Shown: piece by piece, positions 14,993 through 21,451 of the stretch
Numbering within the stretch: position 1 is the stretch's first letter
Layout of the letters: each line of letters starts with the position of its first letter
Assembly (NCBI GenBank): GCA_052387095.1
Contig: JBQTJN010000058.1
Span: forward strand, 1-27,097
From: JBQTJN01 sp052387095
Lineage (GTDB): Bacteria; Pseudomonadota; Alphaproteobacteria; Micavibrionales; Micavibrionaceae
DNA: 27,097 nucleotides
Direction of reading: 5' to 3'
Position numbers and translations under genes: made by a program
Notes under the pieces: generated by a model
What the model was told of the DNA's origin: nothing
Database searches by the model: none
The model's input: the letters and a program-made list of their open reading frames with translations, nothing else

Positions 14993-16534
14993 ATGATGAA
15001 AATTTCTCCGTCTTTATCAGGTCAGAACTTAACACTCACCCTGCTCGTTTGTTTTATCATCGGCGGGCTGGGCGCGCTCGCCATGGCGCCCACGAATTTC
15101 TGGATCCTGCTCCTCCCGTGTCTTGGTTACCTCTACGTGCTTTTGACGGGAGCAACACCATCCCGCGCATTATTATACGGCTGGTTTTTCTGCTTCGGCT
15201 ATTTCGTCATGGGGTTGCTGTGGATCAGCAACGCCCTTCTTGTCGACGGCAACCCGTTTGTCTGGATGCTCCCCATTGCTGTCGCCGGCCTTCCTGCCCT
15301 GCTCTCCTGCTTCATGGGTCTCGGCGCCTTTTGCGCGGTGAGATTTTCAAATGTCAAAATCCTGCCGGGTTTTCTCGCCTTATGCGCATGGCTGGCGTTT
15401 TTCGAATGGCTGCGCAGCTTCGTCTTCACCGGATTTCCATGGAACAGCTTCGGCTATACCTGGGCAAGTATCCCGCAAATCGTGCAGAGCCTGTCCTTCA
15501 GCAATATATATGTCCTGAACTGGTTGACGATTCTGTGGCTGGTTTTCCCGGCTTTTTATACGTACGGGCAGTCCTCAAAGCGGCAGAAAATCATAACCGG
15601 TGCGGTTCTCTATTCCATCTTCATTGCATTTTTCATCTACGGCACTTGGCGTCTCGATCACGCCGGCGACGCCGTGCTCGAAAACGCGCAAGTCAAAATC
15701 ATCCAGGGCAATATTCCGCAATCCGAAAAATGGAAAGCGGAGAAAATGTGGGAGCATTTCACGCTGCAGGCGAATATGTCCTTGCCGGATGAAAAAACGG
15801 ACACGGGCAAAACCACTTACATAATCTGGCCGGAAACCGCGCTCAGCCACTGGGTGTTGAAAGATCCGAACGCGATGCAATTCCTGACGCAAGCTCTCAG
15901 TCAATACCGCGCGCCGGCTTACATCATGAGTGGCCTGCTCCAGAAAAATGACGATGAAAGCTATTCGAATTCTTTCGCCACCATCGACAAGACCGGGCAG
16001 TTGTCGAACATTTACAGCAAACATCATCTCGTCCCGTTCGGCGAATACATTCCCTTTCAGAAATATATCCCGCTCAAGCCTGTTGCCGAGTTCGCGGGAT
16101 TCAAGCTGGGCGGTGGCCCCGCGACCCTGCACACGCCGGAAGGTCTGAAATACAGCCCGGTTATCTGTTACGAGATCATTTTCTCCGGCCAGCTGACCGG
16201 TAAGGATAAGCCTGACGTCATTATCAACATCACCAACGACTCATGGTATGGGGTCAGCCCCGGCCCCCACCAGCACTTTGCCCAAGCCTTATTCCGGGCC
16301 GTTGAGGAGGGAATTCCGGTCATCCGGGCCGCCAGCACCGGGATTTCGGGCATAATCGACCCTTATGGGCGGATTCGTGCGGAATCCACTTTGTTTGAAA
16401 AAAATACACAGGTCGGGGACATTCCCGCCCGGCTGGATATCAGCCCACGGAAGAATTTTATTATTACATTGATTTTTTTAGTTTTATTTGGATTTTTTAC
16501 CATATTCGGAGCCCGTCAAAAGGCCCCCGACTAA
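14993..16534 (+). CDS. lnt: Apolipoprotein N-acyltransferase Lnt
   Basis: The 513-residue integral membrane enzyme transfers an acyl chain from phospholipid to the N-terminal cysteine of lipoproteins, the last maturation step at the inner membrane. The first 220 residues hold a cluster of hydrophobic helices, and a final helix lies near residues 485-508. The nitrilase-like domain lies between. Its catalytic triad is visible: Glu281 in WPETALSH, Lys343 in SKHHLVPFGEY and Cys392 in VICYEIIF. Two adjacent ATGs (14993 and 14996) could start it. No strong Shine-Dalgarno is seen, because a palindromic repeat ends only 12 bases upstream. The DUF192 lipoprotein in this window would be one substrate. 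Confidence 0.96.
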   Translation: MMKISPSLSGQNLTLTLLVCFIIGGLGALAMAPTNFWILLLPCLGYLYVLLTGATPSRALLYGWFFCFGYFVMGLLWISNALLVDGNPFVWMLPIAVAGLPALLSCFMGLGAFCAVRFSNVKILPGFLALCAWLAFFEWLRSFVFTGFPWNSFGYTWASIPQIVQSLSFSNIYVLNWLTILWLVFPAFYTYGQSSKRQKIITGAVLYSIFIAFFIYGTWRLDHAGDAVLENAQVKIIQGNIPQSEKWKAEKMWEHFTLQANMSLPDEKTDTGKTTYIIWPETALSHWVLKDPNAMQFLTQALSQYRAPAYIMSGLLQKNDDESYSNSFATIDKTGQLSNIYSKHHLVPFGEYIPFQKYIPLKPVAEFAGFKLGGGPATLHTPEGLKYSPVICYEIIFSGQLTGKDKPDVIINITNDSWYGVSPGPHQHFAQALFRAVEEGIPVIRAASTGISGIIDPYGRIRAESTLFEKNTQVGDIPARLDISPRKNFIITLIFLVLFGFFTIFGARQKAPD

Positions 16535-16617
16535 AAAGGTGGAAAATTTTTTTGTGCGATATATCCTAAAGAAAATCTTGCACACCTTCGTCATCATCGT
16601 GTATGGAATTAATTCTG

Positions 16618-16623
16618 TATAAT
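16618..16623 (+). promoter_or_regulatory. Possible -10 box before the XRE regulator gene
   Basis: TATAAT, preceded by CTG, lies 31-37 bases before the start codons in the 119-base gap after lnt. No good -35 is visible. The gap suggests the regulator has its own promoter. I see no clear terminator for lnt in it. Confidence 0.35.
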
Positions 16624-16653
16624 ATGTAATTATTTTTTCGTAATCAGGAAGCC

Positions 16654-17091
16654 ATGACGATGAAGAATAAAAAGGGAACTCCTAACTCCGTAGATGTCCA
16701 TGTCGGGAAACGCCTGCGTATCCGTCGTGCTTTGCTCGGTTTGAGCCAGGAAAAACTGGCGGCAGCCATCGGGCTGACCTTCCAGCAGGTTCAGAAATAT
16801 GAAAAAGGTGCCAACCGTATCAGCGCCGGTCGCCTGTTCGAATTCGGCCGCATCCTGAATGTCCCGGTCGACTACTTCTTTGATCAGATGGAGATAAAAG
16901 GCAAAAAGCACAAAATTGTCGCTCCCGGCTTTACCGATAATGAGCAGGAAGCCTTTGCCGCCAATGACATCATGGATACCAAGGAAACGACGGACCTCCT
17001 GCGGGCCTATTACTCGATCACAGACCCCGCCCTGCGTAAGGACATTATGAAGTTCGTCAAGAACATGTCCAAGAAAATAGACAATTCCTGA
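16654..17091 (+). CDS. XRE-family (Cro/CI) transcriptional regulator, PraR-like position
   Basis: The protein is 145 residues from ATG 16654. ATG 16660 is a good alternative, because AGGAAG at 16646-16651 is eight bases before it but only two before 16654. A lambda-repressor-type helix-turn-helix spans about residues 16-72 (GKRLRIRRALLGLSQEKLA, then FQQVQKYEKGANRISAGRL). A variable middle is followed by a helical tail LLRAYYSITDPALRKDIMKFVK typical of the alphaproteobacterial group that includes rhizobial PraR. PraR homologues in rhizobia sit next to metK and control surface attachment and quorum sensing. Here the gene is also directly before metK. The targets in this organism are unknown. 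Confidence 0.88.
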   Translation: MTMKNKKGTPNSVDVHVGKRLRIRRALLGLSQEKLAAAIGLTFQQVQKYEKGANRISAGRLFEFGRILNVPVDYFFDQMEIKGKKHKIVAPGFTDNEQEAFAANDIMDTKETTDLLRAYYSITDPALRKDIMKFVKNMSKKIDNS

Positions 17092-17198
17092 ACACGTGCA
17101 TTCCGCTTATATAAATCTTGCATCCTGTGCGCTCTGCCTCTAGTTTTACCGCCTGACGCGAGCACCATTTTATAAGTAAGAAAACGGGATAAGCGACC

Positions 17199-18437
17199 AT
17201 GTTGAAGAATGCAGGACAAGCCATGCAAAAACTGAATGAAGATCCGGCTGCCAGCCTGCATGTCGATCTGAAAGATTATATTTTCACCAGTGAATCCGTT
17301 TCCGAAGGCCACCCGGATAAGGTCTGCGACCGTATTTCAGATGCCGTGCTTGATCTCTATCTCTCCAAAGATCCGCAGGCGCGCGTAGGCTGCGAAACAT
17401 TTGCCACCACCAATTATGTTCTCGTCGGCGGCGAGGCGCGCACGGCAGTGCCCGTCACTGCCGAGGAAATCGAAAAAGTTGCGCGGGAGTGCATTAAGAG
17501 CATTGGCTACGAGCAGGATGATTTTCACTGGAAAGAAGTCCAGATCGCCGTAAAAATTCACCAACAATCCGCAGACATCGCCATGGGCGTTGATGCAAAT
17601 GTGGGCACCGACAAGGATGAAGGCGCAGGCGACCAGGGCATCATGTTCGGTTATGCCTGCCGCGAAACGCCGGCCTATATGCCCGGCCCGCTTTATTATT
17701 CACACCTGATTTTGAAAGCGCTCGCCGATGCACGACATTCAGGCGCGCTGCCGGATCTTGAGCCGGATGCGAAATCGCAGGTTACCCTGGAATACCGCGA
17801 CGGCATGCCGGTACGCGCTGCCGCGATTGTTGTCTCCACGCAGCACCGCGATGGCTTGAGCCAGTCCAACGTCAAGGAAATGGTCCGTCCTTACGTAAAA
17901 AAAGTAATGCCCGAAGGCTGGATGCCGCCGGAAAGTGAATTCTACGTCAACCCGACCGGCCGCTTTGTTATCGGCGGTCCCGTTGGTGATGCCGGCCTTA
18001 CAGGCCGCAAGATCATTGTCGATACGTACGGCGGTGCGGCCCCGCACGGCGGCGGTGCTTTCTCCGGCAAGGACCCGACGAAAGTCGACCGCTCTGCAAC
18101 ATACGCGGCGCGTTATCTGGCGAAAAATGTTGTCGCGGCCGGTTACGCGGATCGCTGCACGATTCAGCTCTCTTATGCCATTGGTGTATCGAAGCCGATT
18201 TCCTTTTACCTCAACACGCACGGCACGGGCACAGTACCGGAAGCGGTTTTAGTTAAAGCGCTAGGTCAGTTAATGAACTTAAGCCCGCGTGGTATCCGTG
18301 AGCACCTGAAACTGAACCGCCCGATCTATGCGCGCACGGCAGCCTATGGCCACTTTGGCCGCGAGCCGGATGCGGATGGGGGTTTCTCATGGGAAAAACT
18401 CGACCTGGTTGAACCGCTGCGGAAAATAATCGGTTAA
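17199..18437 (+). CDS. metK: S-adenosylmethionine synthetase MetK
   Basis: The enzyme condenses methionine and ATP to S-adenosylmethionine. Signature stretches are FTSESVSEGHPDKVCDRISD, GAGDQGIMFGYA and the P-loop-like GGGAFSGKDPTKVDRS, with catalytic and metal ligands in place. From ATG 17199 it has 412 residues, about 25 more than usual, with the family N-terminus beginning near residue 27 (KDYIFTSES). ATG 17223 is preceded by CAGGA at good spacing and may be the true start. The 107-base gap after the XRE gene shows no riboswitch I can recognise. SAM from this enzyme serves MiaB and TrmB encoded nearby. Confidence 0.97.
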   Translation: MLKNAGQAMQKLNEDPAASLHVDLKDYIFTSESVSEGHPDKVCDRISDAVLDLYLSKDPQARVGCETFATTNYVLVGGEARTAVPVTAEEIEKVARECIKSIGYEQDDFHWKEVQIAVKIHQQSADIAMGVDANVGTDKDEGAGDQGIMFGYACRETPAYMPGPLYYSHLILKALADARHSGALPDLEPDAKSQVTLEYRDGMPVRAAAIVVSTQHRDGLSQSNVKEMVRPYVKKVMPEGWMPPESEFYVNPTGRFVIGGPVGDAGLTGRKIIVDTYGGAAPHGGGAFSGKDPTKVDRSATYAARYLAKNVVAAGYADRCTIQLSYAIGVSKPISFYLNTHGTGTVPEAVLVKALGQLMNLSPRGIREHLKLNRPIYARTAAYGHFGREPDADGGFSWEKLDLVEPLRKIIG

Positions 18438-18445
18438 GATATTGT

Positions 18446-18525
18446 CGTCATTGCGAGGAGGCAAAGCCAACGACGCAATCCACACTTTTTAAAACTGGAT
18501 TGCTTCGCTATCGCTCGCAATGACG
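18446..18525. repeat. Palindromic repeat, GTCATTGCGAG class, overlapping the trmB start
   Basis: The ends CGTCATTGCGAG (18446-18457) and CTCGCAATGACG (18514-18525) are a perfect 12-base inverted repeat. The interior has GCAATCCACACTTTTTAAAA and TGGATTGCTTCG, as in the copy at 14891. The ATG inside the right arm (18520-18522) is the start codon of trmB. Confidence 0.9.
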
Positions 18526-19293
18526 GATAATCATAAAAACTATATACGGCACGTCCATGGACGGCGCATCGGCCGCCCGCTCAACGCCTTACGCAAATCC
18601 GTTCTGGAAGAACTCCTGCCGGTGCTTTCAATCCCTGCCGCCGCGCTGAGCGAAAAAGCCGATCTCGATCCCGCGCAGCTTTTCGCTCAAAAATACAATG
18701 AATGCTGGATGGAAATAGGCTTCGGCAACGGTGAGCACCTCGCCGCCCTCACCCGCGTGCATCCAGATAAATCCTTTCTCGGCGCAGAGCCTTTTATCAA
18801 CGGCATGGCGGCTTTTCTTAAAGATATAAGCTGTCATCCGGGCGGAAGCCGGGACCGGGGCGCCATTAAGAAACCCGATCCCGTTTTACAACGGAATGAC
18901 ATTTTAAAAAACGTCCGCGTCCTCATGGATGATGCTATGAAAATCATTCATTCGCTGAAAAATGAATCCCTGGACCGGCTCTATATTCTCAACCCCGATC
19001 CGTGGCCGAAAAAACGCCACCGCAAGCGCCGCATTGTCAGCGCTGAAAACCTCGATGCCTTCGCGCGAGTCCTGAAACCGGGCGCCCTGCTCATCATGGC
19101 GACCGATGTCGAGGCGCTGGCAGAATGGATGACGGAACAAATGGACAATCACCCCCGTTTCGAATGGGACGCCGAAAACAAGGCAGACCTCCATAAAATG
19201 CCGAAAGACTGGCTTTTAACAACGCGTTATGCTCAGAAGGGCTTAGACGCAGGCCGCCGTGAAACCTACCTGCTTTTCAGCAAATCTCACTAA
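18520..19293 (+). CDS. trmB: tRNA (guanine-N7-)-methyltransferase TrmB
   Basis: The 257-residue SAM-dependent methyltransferase forms m7G46 in tRNA. The SAM site is WMEIGFGNGEHLAAL (about residues 64-80). The conserved catalytic stretch LNPDPWPKKRHRKRRI lies around 160-172, and TRYAQKGLDAGR near the end completes the pattern. The only usual start codon before the conserved HGRRIGRPL segment is the ATG at 18520, inside a palindromic repeat and without a Shine-Dalgarno. Residues 105-127 (CHPGGSRDRG onward) are not part of the family and correspond exactly to a second palindromic repeat inserted in frame. The active-site motifs are intact, so the protein should still work. Confidence 0.94.
   Translation: MTDNHKNYIRHVHGRRIGRPLNALRKSVLEELLPVLSIPAAALSEKADLDPAQLFAQKYNECWMEIGFGNGEHLAALTRVHPDKSFLGAEPFINGMAAFLKDISCHPGGSRDRGAIKKPDPVLQRNDILKNVRVLMDDAMKIIHSLKNESLDRLYILNPDPWPKKRHRKRRIVSAENLDAFARVLKPGALLIMATDVEALAEWMTEQMDNHPRFEWDAENKADLHKMPKDWLLTTRYAQKGLDAGRRETYLLFSKSH
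18832..18901. repeat. Palindromic repeat inserted in frame within trmB
   Basis: The ends TGTCATCCG (18832-18840) and CGGAATGACA (18892-18901) are inverted copies with one extra base. The inner arms CGGGACCGGG (18850-18859) and CCCGATCCCG (18874-18883) pair with one mismatch. The 69 bases 18832-18900 equal 23 codons and keep the frame. The class matches the intergenic element at 10365. Confidence 0.85.
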
Positions 19294-19299
19294 AAACGC

Positions 19300-19328
19300 T
19301 TGCAAAATAAGGCTATTGGCCCTATATA
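19300..19328 (+). promoter_or_regulatory. Sigma-70-type promoter for the rimP-nusA-infB operon
   Basis: The -35 TTGCAA (19300-19305) and -10 TATATA (19323-19328) are separated by exactly 17 bases, just after the trmB stop. Transcription would begin near 19335, giving a leader of about 70 nt before rimP that contains a terminator hairpin. Confidence 0.6.
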
Positions 19329-19334
19329 TCTCCC

Positions 19335-19404
19335 CTAGCATCCTAACAATAATAAAAGTTGAGGGGTGGGCTTAAAAAAGAGCCCGCCTTTTTTGTTTTA
19401 AAAA
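19335..19404 (+). promoter_or_regulatory. rimP leader (putative attenuator RNA)
   Basis: A short leader between the predicted transcription start and rimP ends in a strong intrinsic terminator that stops only five bases before the rimP ATG. A rimP leader of this kind, with a Rho-independent terminator directly before rimP, has been described as a putative attenuator in alphaproteobacteria. NusA, encoded in the operon, modulates termination and is an obvious candidate for feedback control; that is inference. The antiterminator fold is not evident by eye. Confidence 0.6.
19365..19399 (+). terminator. Intrinsic terminator in the rimP leader
   Basis: The stem GGTGGGCT (19365-19372) pairs with AGCCCGCC (19381-19388), with one G-U pair and an eight-base A-rich loop, followed by TTTTTTGTTTT. 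It is a near-ideal Rho-independent terminator located after the promoter and before the first gene, so it must be conditional or leaky. Confidence 0.85.
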
Positions 19405-19932
19405 ATGAAGTTAACACCGCTCGAAAGCAGAATCGCACAAGTCATCAGCCCGGTCGTATCGGACCGCGGTCTGCGCCTTGTCAGCGTCAGGATCATCGGC
19501 GAAGGCGGCGGCCGCAATATTCAGGTTATGGCCGAGGATCCTGTCACACGCAATATGGGCGTCGAGGAATGCACGGCGCTCAGTCATGCGGTTTCGGTCG
19601 CGCTCGATGTTGAGAATTTTATCGAAGGCGCTTACCGCCTCGAGGTCAGTTCGCCAGGGATCGACCGTTTGCTGATCACGCTGCAGGATTACAAGGATTA
19701 TATAGGTTTCGAAGCGAAGATTGAAACTGACATGCCGAATGAAAACGGCCAGAAACGCTTCCGGGGTTTTGTCGAAGGCATTGAAGACGACACGATCATT
19801 TTAAAGACAGACACGGGCCGGACGGAAATCCCATATGGCGCGATTACCAAGTCAAAGTTGGTGCTGACGGATCAACTGATCAAGGCAACGGCAAAAAACA
19901 ATACCCATCAGAAAGAAAGTAACGGAGCATAA
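19405..19932 (+). CDS. rimP: Ribosome maturation factor RimP
   Basis: The 175-residue protein binds the 30S subunit during late assembly. The N-terminal alpha-beta domain (about residues 8-85) contains VEECTALSHAVSVALDVEN and YRLEVSSPGIDRLL, the most conserved RimP motif. The C-terminal Sm-like barrel covers about 90-155. The start ATG comes five bases after the leader terminator and has no Shine-Dalgarno, so initiation must be unusual or depend on RNA folding. Its stop lies one base before the nusA ATG, and its last codons contain the nusA Shine-Dalgarno. Transcription initiates at the predicted promoter at 19300. Confidence 0.95.
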   Translation: MKLTPLESRIAQVISPVVSDRGLRLVSVRIIGEGGGRNIQVMAEDPVTRNMGVEECTALSHAVSVALDVENFIEGAYRLEVSSPGIDRLLITLQDYKDYIGFEAKIETDMPNENGQKRFRGFVEGIEDDTIILKTDTGRTEIPYGAITKSKLVLTDQLIKATAKNNTHQKESNGA

Positions 19933-19933
19933 A

Positions 19934-21451
19934 ATGGAACTTCTGCAAGTCGCTGACACGGTTGCACGCGAAAAAAACATCGACCGCGAGATCGTCATCG
20001 AAGCCATGGAAGAGGCAATTCAAAAAGCCGGCCGTTCGAAATACGGCCATGATCATGACATTCGCGCGCACATAGACCGCCGCAACGGTGCGATCGAGCT
20101 GAAACGCTATCGTGAAGTCTGCAATGACGACCAGCCGATTGAAAATGAAACCGCGCAATTGACGGTCGCGCAGGCGCGCCGCATCAAGCCGGATGCCAAT
20201 GCCGGTGAATTCCTGATCGACGAACTCCCCCCGCTCGATTTTGGCCGCATCGCCGCCCAGACCGCCAAACAGGTTATTATGCAGAAGGTGCGTGAAGCCG
20301 AGCGCACCCGCCAGTACGGAGAATTCAAGGACCGCGTCGGCGAAATCATTAACGGCGTCGTCAAACGCGTCGAATACGGCAACGTAACGGTCGATATCCA
20401 GGGCCGCGCCGAAGCCATGCTGCGCCGGGACGAAGCCCTGCCGCGCGAGCACTTCAAAAACGGCGATCGCGTTCGCGCGATCATTTACGAGGTACGCGAG
20501 GAAATGCGCGGACCGCAGATTTTCCTGTCGCGCACGCACCCTGAATTCATGGCAAAACTCTTCCAGCAGGAAGTGCCGGAAATCTATGACGGCATCATCG
20601 AAATCAAGGCCGTGGCCCGTGACCCCGGTTCCCGTGCGAAAATCGCTGTCGTCTCCCGTGACTCCTCGATTGATCCTGTCGGCGCCTGCGTCGGTATGCG
20701 CGGCTCCCGCGTGCAGGCCGTGGTCGGTGAATTGCAGGGCGAGAAAATCGATATTGTGCCATGGTCACAGGACATCGCGTCTTTCGTTGTTAACGCGCTG
20801 CAGCCTGCTGCTGTTGCGAAAGTGGTTCTCGACGAGGATAAGAAACGTATGGATGTTGTCGTGCCGGATGAGCAGCTCAGTCTTGCCATCGGTCGCCGCG
20901 GTCAGAACGTTCGTCTTGCTTCCATCCTGACAGGCTGGAGCATCGACATCATGACGGAAGCCGAAGAATCCGAACGCAGAGCCGAAGAATTCAAGACACG
21001 CTCCGCCCTCTTCATTGAGGCCATGGACGTGGATGATGTTATCGCACACCTTCTCGTCGCCGAGGGATTTGCAAAAGTCGAAGAAATCGTCGAAACACCG
21101 ATCGAGGAATTGAACCAGATCGAAGGTTTCGAAGAAGAAGTCTCACGCGAACTGCAAAACCGCGCCCGCAACTTCTTGGAAGTTAAGCGCAAGGAACTCG
21201 AGCAGAAACAAAAAGAACTGGGCATGGAAAAGGCGCTGGTCGAGATCGAAGGTCTTACGCCGTCGCAATACATCAAGCTCGGCGAAGCCGGCATCAAGAA
21301 ACGCGATGATCTTGCGGATCTGTCCGGTTCCGAGCTGATTGAAATGCTCGGCGCAGGCGAAGTGAAAGCGTCCGAAGCCGATGCCGTCATCATGAAGGCG
21401 CGCGCTCACTGGTTCGAAAACGAAAATCAAACGCAGGAAAAAACAGCCTAA
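19934..21451 (+). CDS. nusA: Transcription termination/antitermination factor NusA
   Basis: The 505-residue protein has the full NusA order: N-terminal RNA polymerase-binding domain (about 1-125), S1 domain (about 135-200), two KH domains with GACVGMRGSRVQAV and AIGRRGQNVRLA, and two C-terminal helix-hairpin-helix repeats (about 350-420 and 430-490). It controls pausing, intrinsic termination and antitermination, and could act on the terminator in its own operon leader. GGAG eight bases before the ATG lies in the end of rimP. Its TAA is directly followed by the infB ATG. The ylxR gene that commonly separates nusA and infB is absent. Confidence 0.97.
   Translation: MELLQVADTVAREKNIDREIVIEAMEEAIQKAGRSKYGHDHDIRAHIDRRNGAIELKRYREVCNDDQPIENETAQLTVAQARRIKPDANAGEFLIDELPPLDFGRIAAQTAKQVIMQKVREAERTRQYGEFKDRVGEIINGVVKRVEYGNVTVDIQGRAEAMLRRDEALPREHFKNGDRVRAIIYEVREEMRGPQIFLSRTHPEFMAKLFQQEVPEIYDGIIEIKAVARDPGSRAKIAVVSRDSSIDPVGACVGMRGSRVQAVVGELQGEKIDIVPWSQDIASFVVNALQPAAVAKVVLDEDKKRMDVVVPDEQLSLAIGRRGQNVRLASILTGWSIDIMTEAEESERRAEEFKTRSALFIEAMDVDDVIAHLLVAEGFAKVEEIVETPIEELNQIEGFEEEVSRELQNRARNFLEVKRKELEQKQKELGMEKALVEIEGLTPSQYIKLGEAGIKKRDDLADLSGSELIEMLGAGEVKASEADAVIMKARAHWFENENQTQEKTA

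Noticed and set aside
17092..17198. Possible SAM-responsive riboswitch before metK
   Set aside because: I could not match the conserved bases of SAM-II, SAM/SAH or other SAM riboswitch classes in this 107-base gap. A covariance-model search would decide.
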